Shown: one piece after another, positions 31,261 through 37,983 of the stretch
Position numbering within the stretch: the stretch's first letter is position 1
Layout: the number at the start of each line of letters is the position of its first letter
From: Bradyrhizobium lablabi
GTDB lineage: Bacteria; Pseudomonadota; Alphaproteobacteria; Rhizobiales; Xanthobacteraceae
Length of the DNA stretch: 64,000 bases
Reading direction: 5' to 3'
NCBI RefSeq assembly: GCF_900141755.1
Contig: NZ_LT670844.1
Span: 7,164,501 to 7,228,500 of the forward strand
Translations under genes and position numbers: made by a program
The notes under the pieces: model-generated
What the model saw: the letters and a program-made list of their open reading frames with translations, nothing else
What the model was told of the DNA's origin: nothing
Database searches by the model: none

Positions 31261-31785
31261 TCAGGGCGAGGCCTGCGTGAAATCCTGATCTGAGGTGGAT
31301 GCCTCGCGCGGGATGCGGATCACGACAACACCATGGTTCAGCGCCTGGTGACACGAGTTGCAACCGTCCGTAAGATCGGCATAGGCCTTGTCGAATCCAG
31401 CATCGTCTTTCGACTGGATCGCGCTCGCGAGTTCCGTGAACGGTTGGTCCGTAACGGAGGTGATCATGGCCGGAACGGACATATCGTGCTCTGACGGATG
31501 GGCCTGACCGAGACGCTTGAAGGCGCCTTTCAGATTCCCAAGCTCGTAGGCGGCGAAGGCCCAATTCTTTTGCTGCGCGGCCCGCCAAAGCCTTCGATGT
31601 CGCGGCTGGATCGTCGCGATCATCATGTCACTGATGCTGGGCAGATATTGAGCGGTTTGAGACTTGGGCAATTCCTGCGCTCGCACGTCGCCGTGCGGGG
31701 TAGGCAATGCCACGACAACAGCTGCAGCCGCAGAAATCGCGAGAACGGCGGCGGCGAGCCGGTGAAGGCGGTCAAGTATTTTCAC
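31261..31785 (-). CDS. Periplasmic monoheme c-type cytochrome (c'/c556-like)
   Basis: The 174-residue product has a signal peptide (MKILDRLHRLAAAVLAISAA, cleavage after VRA) and a four-helix-like body (DMMIATIQPRHRRLWRAAQQ, then AAYELGNLKGAFKRLGQAHP, ITSVTDQPFTELASAIQSKD). A single haem-binding site CNSCH near residue 145 sits close to the C-terminus, as in cytochromes c' and c556. Helices, not a class-I fold, dominate. It is divergent from the sulfite dehydrogenase gene at 32024 and shares the intergenic region with the predicted regulatory boxes, so it may carry electrons in the same pathway. Start: ATG at 31785. Confidence 0.8.
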   Translation of the reverse strand: MKILDRLHRLAAAVLAISAAAAVVVALPTPHGDVRAQELPKSQTAQYLPSISDMMIATIQPRHRRLWRAAQQKNWAFAAYELGNLKGAFKRLGQAHPSEHDMSVPAMITSVTDQPFTELASAIQSKDDAGFDKAYADLTDGCNSCHQALNHGVVVIRIPREASTSDQDFTQASP

Positions 31786-31836
31786 GGTGCAGGCGCAGTT
31801 TCACGGATCATCGAAATATTGATTTTTCGAGTCGAA

Positions 31837-31881
31837 ATGCTAACGGTCGGCGAAGTGCGGAGCCATTAAATTGCGGTTTAA
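31837..31881 (-). promoter_or_regulatory. Predicted regulated promoter of the cytochrome gene
   Basis: On the minus strand: TTAAA-CCGCAA-TTTAA (31881-31866), immediately followed by TGGCTC, 17 bases, then TAGCAT (31842-31837), ending 51 bases before the cytochrome ATG. The same arrangement is seen at 31932, 33675, 34513, 36985 and 58398. Confidence 0.5.
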
Positions 31882-31931
31882 GAAGTTCACTTGGAACTGA
31901 GACGCGATGAGGCGGAGCGGGCAGGTCGATC

Positions 31932-31976
31932 CTAAACTCGTATTTAATTGAGCAAACCGTGAAGAAACGTGATGTT
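31932..31976 (+). promoter_or_regulatory. Predicted regulated promoter of the sulfite dehydrogenase operon
   Basis: CTAAA-CTCGTA-TTTAA (31932-31947) abuts TTGAGC, then 17 bases and GATGTT (31971-31976), 47 bases before the sorA-like start. The 25 bases from GAT to GAG match the box at 33675 at 21 positions or so. Confidence 0.6.
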
Positions 31977-32023
31977 GCTCGCATCCTTTGTCGATGAACG
32001 GCATTGATCTTCCGGAGGGGTAA

Positions 32024-33259
32024 ATGACTGAACACGTCGCTCTTCGCTACGCGGTCACTCGACGGCAATTATTGGGCGCTGCCGGTGTTGGAGCGTTGGC
32101 GCTCGCAAGACCGTCCTGGGCAGAAACGACGATCAACCTTCCGCTTCCCGATGGTCCGGATGAGCGGGCGATCACGACCGCCTTTCCTCAGAAGGGCCCA
32201 ATGATCCTGCAGCGGACCCGTCCTCCGCTGTTGGAGACGCCGTTCGAGGTTTTCGACAAGGGCGTATTCACGCCCGCCGATCAATTCTATGTGCGCTGGC
32301 ATTGGGCCGTCATTCCAACCGATATCGATGTTGGAAAATTCAGCCTGACCGTGCGCGGCCACGTAAATCAGACATTGACGCTATCGTTGAACGACATCCT
32401 GCATGGCTTGCCGAGCGTCCAACTCTCCGCGGTGAACCAGTGTTCTGGCAACTCGCGCGGCCTCTTCCAGCCACGGGTGACCGGTGGTCAATGGGCGAAC
32501 GGCGCCATGGGCAATGCGCAGTGGACCGGGGTGCGGCTCAAGGACGTGCTGGACAAAGCCGGCGTGAAGCCGGGTGCGGTGCAGGTGCGGTTCAAGGGCC
32601 TGGACGAGCCGGTGGTGGCGGATGCGCCGCATTTCATGAAATCGCTGGATATCGACCACGCGCGCGATGGCGAAGTGATGATCGCCTATGCCATGAACGG
32701 GGAGCAATTGCCGTTGGTGAACGGGTTTCCGCTGCGGCTGGTGGTACCCGGCTGGTACGCGACCTATTGGGTGAAGATGCTGTCCGACATTGAGGTGCTG
32801 GATCAGCCCGATACGAATTACTGGACCAAAGTGGCCTACACCATTCCCGACACGCCCCACGCCAGCATCAAGCCTGGCGAAACAGACGTGAAAATGATTC
32901 CAATCAATCGGATGGTGCCGAGATCCTTTGTCACCAACATTCCCTCAGGCCAGAAGTTGAAAGCGACGGTCCCGACGACATTGCGCGGCATCGCGTTCGG
33001 TGGCGACTGTGGCGTGGAAAGCGTCGACTACTCGATCGATCGCGGCCAGAGCTGGCGTTCGACCAAACTCGGAAAAGACGAGGGCAAATACAGCTTTCGG
33101 CAGTGGCAAACGCAATTAACGCTGCCTGCACCCGGTGAATATGCCCTCATGGTCCGCTGCACCAACAGCAATGGCGTGGCGCAGCCGGACACACCAAACT
33201 GGAACCCCGCCGGCTTCATGCGCAACGTCGTGGAGTCCGTGAACGCGTCAGCGGTTTGA
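32024..33259 (+). CDS. sorA: Sulfite dehydrogenase catalytic subunit, SorA-like molybdoenzyme
   Basis: The 411-residue product belongs to the sulfite oxidase family. Its Tat signal, TRRQLLGAAGVGALALA, exports the folded molybdenum-cofactor protein. The cofactor-binding domain includes FYVRWHWAVIP, the molybdenum-ligating Cys in NQCSGNSRG and FPLRLVVPGWYATYWVKML. The C-terminal dimerisation domain has GDCGVESVDYSIDRGQSW. It oxidises sulfite to sulfate in the periplasm and would pass electrons to the cytochrome encoded 12 bases downstream. GGAGGGG precedes the ATG. The presence of a dimerisation domain distinguishes it from MsrP/YedY. Methionine-sulfoxide or other S-oxide substrates cannot be excluded. 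Confidence 0.85.
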   Translation: MTEHVALRYAVTRRQLLGAAGVGALALARPSWAETTINLPLPDGPDERAITTAFPQKGPMILQRTRPPLLETPFEVFDKGVFTPADQFYVRWHWAVIPTDIDVGKFSLTVRGHVNQTLTLSLNDILHGLPSVQLSAVNQCSGNSRGLFQPRVTGGQWANGAMGNAQWTGVRLKDVLDKAGVKPGAVQVRFKGLDEPVVADAPHFMKSLDIDHARDGEVMIAYAMNGEQLPLVNGFPLRLVVPGWYATYWVKMLSDIEVLDQPDTNYWTKVAYTIPDTPHASIKPGETDVKMIPINRMVPRSFVTNIPSGQKLKATVPTTLRGIAFGGDCGVESVDYSIDRGQSWRSTKLGKDEGKYSFRQWQTQLTLPAPGEYALMVRCTNSNGVAQPDTPNWNPAGFMRNVVESVNASAV

Positions 33260-33271
33260 CGGAGTATCACG

Positions 33272-33601
33272 ATGTCTCGCAACCTCCTGTCATGCCTCAT
33301 TTTGCTCGGTGTCGCGTCCACGCCTCTCGCCGCGCGCGCCGCTACACCGTTCGAACTGAAGTCGGTGAAGATCGATCTGCCCGATAGCGACAAGATGTTC
33401 GAAGGTCCGGGATCGGACGCCATCAACAACAACTGCCTTGCCTGTCACTCCGCCGGAATGGTGTTGACCCAGCCGGCTTTGTCGAAGCAGGCCTGGACCG
33501 CGGAAGTCAACAAGATGATCAACAACTACAAGGCTCCCGTGGCGCCCGAGGATGTTGGGGCGATCGTCGAGTATCTGGCTAATACCAAAGGCGCGAAATA
33601 G
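33272..33601 (+). CDS. sorB: SorB-like monoheme cytochrome c
   Basis: The 109-residue product has a signal peptide (MSRNLLSCLILLGVASTPLA, cleavage after ARA) and one haem site CLACH in INNNCLACHSAGMVLTQPAL. The Met of VNKMINNYKAPV is the likely sixth ligand. It matches the small cytochrome that forms a heterodimer with SorA in known bacterial sulfite dehydrogenases. The 12-base gap indicates one operon with 32024. Confidence 0.85.
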   Translation: MSRNLLSCLILLGVASTPLAARAATPFELKSVKIDLPDSDKMFEGPGSDAINNNCLACHSAGMVLTQPALSKQAWTAEVNKMINNYKAPVAPEDVGAIVEYLANTKGAK

Positions 33602-33674
33602 CGGTCCGCTCGTCGGCTCCGTCATCGCGCGCATTGCGCGTGATGCGGCGCCGATTTGAAAGCGATTCAAGATT

Positions 33675-33719
33675 CTAAATCCGTATTTAGTTGAGGGCAT
33701 GGAGTTGGGCCTTCATGTT
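33675..33719 (+). promoter_or_regulatory. Predicted regulated promoter of the DUF305 gene
   Basis: CTAAA-TCCGTA-TTTAG (33675-33690) abuts TTGAGG, then 17 bases and CATGTT (33714-33719), 49 bases before the ATG at 33769. It is the most perfect palindrome of the set. Confidence 0.6.
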
Positions 33720-33768
33720 CGAGAGGGAAGCGCCAGGCGCGCAATGATTGAGTCTGCTCGGAGGTAAG

Positions 33769-34320
33769 ATGATTTTGTTCTCGCGCTCCTTCATCCGCAA
33801 ACGTGCGATCTCCTTCGCAACAACTGCGTCGGTCGCGGTAGTGTCGCTTGGCATGGCCCAGGGACCAACTTCGGCGCATCGAATTCGCGCGGCGACGCCG
33901 ATCCAGTACGTCGCGGACCGGACAGACAATTCCAGCGAAGCGTCGTTCCTGTCGGAAAACGAGTCCGCGATGAGCCAGATGATGACCGACATGATGGTCA
34001 AGCCGACCGGCGATATCGATCGAGACTTCGTGGCGATGATGATCCCGCATCATCAAGGCACGATCGACATGGCGAAGGCCGAACTCAAATACGGTCAGAA
34101 CGAGCTGCTCCGCCGTCTGGCGAAGGAAATCATCGCCAACCAGCAGCAGGAGATCACGGTGATGCGGCTGGCCGTCGACGACGAACGGCCGCTGCCGTCA
34201 ACTTCGCCGGCGCAGCCAGCCGCTTCCAGTGCGCCCCGGATGTCAAAAGAGCCGATGCCGCATGAGATGACGTCCCGTGAGACCATGGGGATGTCTCATG
34301 ATGCCAAGCCGCGTGATTAA
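33769..34320 (+). CDS. DUF305 (CopM-like) periplasmic protein
   Basis: The ATG at 33769 follows CGGAGGTAAG. The 183-residue product begins MILFSRSFIRKRAISFATTA, a signal peptide. The DUF305 core is DIDRDFVAMMIPHHQGTIDM, then AKAELKYGQNELLRRLAKEI and NQQQEITVM; the HH pair in PHHQG and Met residues are conserved in this ferritin-like family, one member of which (CopM) binds copper. The tail (PMPHEMTSRETMGMSHDAKP) is Met/His-rich and could bind metal. A role in periplasmic copper or redox stress is plausible, since a two-component system follows. Confidence 0.8.
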   Translation: MILFSRSFIRKRAISFATTASVAVVSLGMAQGPTSAHRIRAATPIQYVADRTDNSSEASFLSENESAMSQMMTDMMVKPTGDIDRDFVAMMIPHHQGTIDMAKAELKYGQNELLRRLAKEIIANQQQEITVMRLAVDDERPLPSTSPAQPAASSAPRMSKEPMPHEMTSRETMGMSHDAKPRD

Positions 34321-34512
34321 GATCGACGGCTGATCATGAACCGCGCTGTCGCATGCTGCCTTTTGGCGCCATGCCGACCGTGGTGGTGGCGTGGCGCATC
34401 CGTCGCGGGCGCGGCGACGTCCGGTCCGTGTTTTCCGGTGGGCCAACCCTGGCCTGGGCCTATTCGGCGGAACAATTCTCCAGCACCGTCCCGGTTGCCG
34501 ATCCTGCCGATC

Positions 34513-34557
34513 TTAAAACCCTATTTAGTGGTGCGGCCAATTTTTCGAGCCTATGTT
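34513..34557 (+). promoter_or_regulatory. Predicted autoregulated promoter of the two-component system
   Basis: TTAAA-ACCCTA-TTTAG (34513-34528) abuts TGGTGC, then 17 bases and TATGTT (34552-34557). Transcription from here would give a leader of about 240 bases before the response-regulator ATG at 34801. No gene was identified in 34321-34800; the long open frame upstream of 34801 reads as low-quality protein. Confidence 0.5.
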
Positions 34558-34800
34558 TTTCAGGAGCGGCCCACCGCGCTTTGCCCCCGGAGGCGGTGTT
34601 CAGATGGCCGTAGAGTGGACGGCGTCGCCACGCCTTATTGCCCCCGAGTAGGGCGGGCGGCGCTGTCCGACTCCACGAAGGATGAAATTCATCATTTGCA
34701 GGCGGTCAGCATTATGGCATTGGTCTCAAGCAAGCGAACGGTTTCAGAGGGACGAGGCGCGATCGCAGCGAATGCTTTGGCCGCAATCGAGAATAAATTG

Positions 34801-35478
34801 ATGGCAAAAGTGCTTCTCATTGAGGACGATAGCGAAACAGCCGAGGAAATCACGGCCGAATTGGCCGATCGCGGTTTTGAGGTGGATTGGTCGGCCGACG
34901 GCATCGAAGGCCTCGACAAGGCCCGTGCGACCCGGCCGGATGCCATGATTGTCGATCGCCTGTTGCCAGGAATGGATGGCCTCACGGTCATCGAGGCGCT
35001 GCGCAAGGATCAGGTGCGCACCCCGGTGCTGGTGCTAAGCGCGCTTGGCGCGGTAGACGACCGCGTACGCGGATTGCGGATGGGAGGCGACGACTATCTG
35101 ACCAAGCCCTTCGCCATCGTGGAACTGGTTGCCAGGGTAGAGGCGCTGCTGCGCCGGCCGGTCGAATCGCGCGAGACGACGCTGCGGGTCGGGCCGCTTG
35201 AGCTCGATCTGATCGAGCGTACCGCCAAGCGCGGCGATCGGGTCATCGATTTGTTGCCACGCGAGTTTCGACTGCTTGAATATATGATGCAGCGCAGCGA
35301 TCAGTTGCTGACGCGGGCAATGCTGCTCGAGGAGGTCTGGAATTATAAATTCGTTCCTGCGACCAATCTTGTAGACGTGCACATGGGCCGTCTACGCCAT
35401 AAAGTGGACGGGCCCGATGAGGTCCAGATGATTCATAATGTCCGCGGTGCCGGGTTCATCCTTCGTTCGGGATCGTGA
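34801..35478 (+). CDS. OmpR-family response regulator
   Basis: The frame is open from 34336 but the domain begins at MAKVLLIEDDSETAEEITAE, so the ATG at 34801 is the start (225 residues). The receiver shows IEDD, phosphoacceptor Asp in AMIVDRLLPGMDG, Ser in LVLSAL and Lys in DDYLTKPFA. The winged helix has LLPREFRLLEYMMQRSDQLL and the recognition region TNLVDVHMGRLRHKVD. This is the CusR/QseB-like subgroup. The kinase gene follows after seven bases. The repeated 11-bp-spaced boxes in its own leader and at neighbouring genes make it the prime candidate regulator of the sulfite dehydrogenase, cytochrome, DUF305 and BA14K genes. Confidence 0.88.
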   Translation: MAKVLLIEDDSETAEEITAELADRGFEVDWSADGIEGLDKARATRPDAMIVDRLLPGMDGLTVIEALRKDQVRTPVLVLSALGAVDDRVRGLRMGGDDYLTKPFAIVELVARVEALLRRPVESRETTLRVGPLELDLIERTAKRGDRVIDLLPREFRLLEYMMQRSDQLLTRAMLLEEVWNYKFVPATNLVDVHMGRLRHKVDGPDEVQMIHNVRGAGFILRSGS

Positions 35479-35485
35479 TTTTCAG

Positions 35486-36925
35486 ATGACTCCGGCGGCG
35501 GTGCGCATCGGCTGGCGTCGAGCAGGTATACCGGGCGGCGATACTCCGATGCGTCAACCGCAGTTCATACGCTCGAGCACGTTCCACTGGGCCTTGATGG
35601 TGGCCGGCGTATTCGCCGTTTTCATCATGGTGCTGTTCGGATTCATTTACTGGAAGATCGATGACTACCTGATCGCACGATCCGACCGCGTGATCACCGT
35701 GGAGCTGGACGGCATATCCGGCCTGTCGCCCCAGCGCAGGCTCGAAGCAATCGACGAGAAGTTGAGACAGGATCCTCGAGGGGTACAGCTCGCGGCGATA
35801 TTTGCCGCCGACGGTCATCGGATTATCGGCAATATTGATAGCCTGCCGCCCAACCTGCTGATCGACGCGCCGGCGCAGAGCACCGACATCATCCGGACGG
35901 ATCGAGGCACCAGGGAAAGTCAGGTTGTCCGCGCGATCGCGCGGCGGATGCGAAACGGCGATGTGCTGGTGCTTGGGCGCAACGTCGATGAAACTATGGA
36001 AATATCGCACGTTGTTGGTCAGGCGCTCGCGCTCGGTCTGTTGCCGGCCTTCCTTCTTTGCCTGCTGGCGGGCGCCTGGCTGAGCGTACGCGCGCAGAGA
36101 CGGGTGGAAGAGGTCAACCAGCGGGTCCGTCGCATCATCGCCGGCGATCTGCGCGAGCGGCTGCCGCATCGTGACGTCGACGAACCGTTCGACAGGCTCG
36201 CCGTCATCGTCAACGGCATGCTCGACGAGATGGAGACGATGATCCACGCGCTCGCCGGCGTCGGCAACGACATCGCCCACGACCTGCGAACGCCGCTGAC
36301 GCGGGCGCGGCTCGCTCTCGAGCGCGGGCGCACCAACGCAACCACCCTCGAGCAGCTTCAGACCGTAGCCGACAAGGCGATCGCGGGCATCGACCAGGCG
36401 CTGACGATCATCACCGCACTGCTGCGCCTTGCGGAGATCGAAAACAGCCGGCGTTCCTCGGGCTTCGGCAGCGTCCCGGTGCATGAACTGCTGCGGGAGG
36501 TGGGCGACATCTATGAACCGATTGCCGAAAACAAGAACATCGTCCTCCAGGTCCAGGCTACACAGCGGCTCAATCTGCGCGGCGATCGGGATCTGCTGAT
36601 CGAGGCGGTTGCCAACCTGGTCGACAACGCCATCAAATTTACCCCCGAAGGTGGCAAGGTGGACATTGAACTGCTGCGGGGGAAGAACGAAACCATCGTG
36701 CGCGTGACCGATACCGGCTGTGGCATCAGCGAACAAGACCGCGAGGCCGTGCTGCGGCGGTTTTACCGCTCGGACAAGATTCGAAACACGCCGGGCGTCG
36801 GTCTTGGCCTCAACCTGGTGGTCGCGATCGTAAAATTGCACGGTTTCCGGTTGGCGATACATCCGGGCCCGGCTGGCTGTGTCGAGATCATCTGTCCCGA
36901 TCGGCAAGACGACTCAATCGCGTGA
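35486..36925 (+). CDS. Sensor histidine kinase (CusS/QseC-like)
   Basis: The start is uncertain: an ATG at 35486 (479 residues) or at 35549 (MRQPQFIRSS, 458 residues); the latter begins just before TM1 (FHWALMVAGVFAVFIMVLFG). A periplasmic domain of about 130 residues, TM2 (VVGQALALGLLPAFLLCLLA), HAMP, a HisKA domain with IAHDLRTPLTRARLALERG and a HATPase with NLVDNAIKFTPEGG, DTGCGI and GVGLGLNLV follow. It would sense a periplasmic signal and phosphorylate the regulator at 34801. No metal-binding His/Met cluster stands out in the sensor domain. Confidence 0.85.
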   Translation: MTPAAVRIGWRRAGIPGGDTPMRQPQFIRSSTFHWALMVAGVFAVFIMVLFGFIYWKIDDYLIARSDRVITVELDGISGLSPQRRLEAIDEKLRQDPRGVQLAAIFAADGHRIIGNIDSLPPNLLIDAPAQSTDIIRTDRGTRESQVVRAIARRMRNGDVLVLGRNVDETMEISHVVGQALALGLLPAFLLCLLAGAWLSVRAQRRVEEVNQRVRRIIAGDLRERLPHRDVDEPFDRLAVIVNGMLDEMETMIHALAGVGNDIAHDLRTPLTRARLALERGRTNATTLEQLQTVADKAIAGIDQALTIITALLRLAEIENSRRSSGFGSVPVHELLREVGDIYEPIAENKNIVLQVQATQRLNLRGDRDLLIEAVANLVDNAIKFTPEGGKVDIELLRGKNETIVRVTDTGCGISEQDREAVLRRFYRSDKIRNTPGVGLGLNLVVAIVKLHGFRLAIHPGPAGCVEIICPDRQDDSIA

Positions 36926-36984
36926 TCGCAGGCATTTTTCTCCGAAGCCGACGTGTGTTCTCAGGCTAAATCCAATTTAGCTCC

Positions 36985-37028
36985 CTGAATGCCAGTTTAA
37001 TGGCGCTGGCAAGCGATCATCCTAGATT
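36985..37028 (+). promoter_or_regulatory. Predicted regulated promoter of the BA14K gene
   Basis: CTGAA-TGCCAG-TTTAA (36985-37000) abuts TGGCGC, then 16 bases and TAGATT (37023-37028), about 110 bases before the ATG at 37137. Just upstream lies an additional palindrome CTAAA-TCCAA-TTTAG (36966-36980) with a 5-base spacer, so two sites may be present. Confidence 0.45.
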
Positions 37029-37136
37029 CAGGGCGATGCAGCTGAACATTCAGAATGCAGGTTGCGAGCATTCGCGTTCCCCCGGTTTGAGAGATTGCGA
37101 ATCTCGCAACGGATCAACCGATCGAGAACTCAAGCT

Positions 37137-37454
37137 ATGACCAGAATAAAATTCCTCAGTGTGGTGGCCATTGTGTCAGCGATAACCGTAGCGCCGGTAT
37201 TCGCGCAGGCGGCGATCCAGGAGCCGGGCGCGTTCGCATTCTACCATCCCGATGCTGATGTCCTAAATGGCGGCCGGCCCACGCCGGCTGCGGCCGCAGA
37301 TGCCATGGCCTCGGTACGATCGGGCAATCGCGACGCCTTTGCCTCCATGGACGGCAGCGGGAACAGCTCCTCGTGTGCCCGGCGTTACCGCTCCTTTGAT
37401 CCGGCCTCGGGTACCTACCTTGGCCATGATGGTTACCGCCATCCGTGTCAGTGA
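37137..37454 (+). CDS. BA14K-family exported protein
   Basis: The ATG at 37137 starts a signal peptide (MTRIKFLSVVAIVSAITVAP, cleavage after VFAQA). The 105-residue product ends with the BA14K hallmark, CARRYRSFDPASGTYLGHDG then YRHPCQ (consensus C-x2-RYRS(F/Y)DP-x-(S/T)GT(Y/F)-x-G-x-DG-x-RH-x-C). In Brucella this family is described as immunoreactive and lectin-like. The two Cys probably pair. An upstream predicted operator links it to the two-component system before it. Confidence 0.8.
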   Translation: MTRIKFLSVVAIVSAITVAPVFAQAAIQEPGAFAFYHPDADVLNGGRPTPAAAADAMASVRSGNRDAFASMDGSGNSSSCARRYRSFDPASGTYLGHDGYRHPCQ

Positions 37455-37764
37455 GGCGCCTTACGAGCGGGAGAGGGCGGCCAAGCGGGCCGTTCTCGCG
37501 CGCGGACGGTAACTCGAAAAAATCCGCAATCCCCTTCCAAAAACCTGGAACAAAAGCTCGGTCACGGCATTATGGGCGTTATGCGTGTTTGCGCACGCAG
37601 AACGGTCGGCGCCGGAATGGCGACGACTGCCGTAGGCGGAAGCGTGCGGACCATAAATTTTTTTTTATTGGTCCCGCCCGCGCGTTATGTGTGATGTTGA
37701 ACGCTGTCTGAAGCTTGAACTTCCTGTCAGCTTTCAAATTCGACAGTTCGGGAAAGGTCCTTAT
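37455..37764. other. Upstream region of the formate dehydrogenase operon
   Basis: No gene is seen. It contains a hairpin TGCGTG-TTTGCG-CACGCA (37582-37599), a T-run (37661-37668) and GGAAAGG near 37750 that serves the first fdh gene. No FNR/FixK box (TTGAT-N4-ATCAA) was found. Confidence 0.45.
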
Positions 37765-37974
37765 GTGAAGGGACGGCCCTTGACCAGCGTACGTCGGCGC
37801 GACCTACTTCGCCTTGCGATCGCCGGGGCTGGAGCGACGGCCGTAAGCACGGTGGTGCCGGAGCCGGCGGCAGCCAAACCCGTCGATCTCAATGACAAGC
37901 GCAAGGCCCGCTACCACGCCGATTCCGCAGAGGTTCAAGACTTCTACCGTGTCAACTCTTATCCAGCTCGATAA
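37765..37974 (+). CDS. Formate dehydrogenase-region TAT-target protein
   Basis: The GTG at 37765, behind GGAAAGG, starts a 69-residue product: (M)KGRPLTSVRRRDLLRLAIA, with a twin-arginine motif and hydrophobic core, then AAAKPVDLNDKRKARYHADS and EVQDFYRVNSYPAR. This matches the short family described as formate dehydrogenase region TAT target (TIGR02811 by recall), always found next to fdhA. It may act in assembly or as an accessory subunit. It is 9 bases upstream of the large subunit, so translation is coupled. Confidence 0.85.
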   Translation: MKGRPLTSVRRRDLLRLAIAGAGATAVSTVVPEPAAAKPVDLNDKRKARYHADSAEVQDFYRVNSYPAR

Positions 37975-37983
37975 GGGGGAACG

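Noticed and set aside
31866..31881. CtrA site (TTAA-N7-TTAA) in the sorA/cytochrome intergenic region
   Set aside because: The spacing between TTAA elements is eight bases, not seven; it fits the other boxes of the set better.
34336..34800. 155-residue N-terminal extension of the response regulator
   Set aside because: The receiver domain starts at the ATG at 34801; the upstream reading has no domain and covers a predicted promoter.
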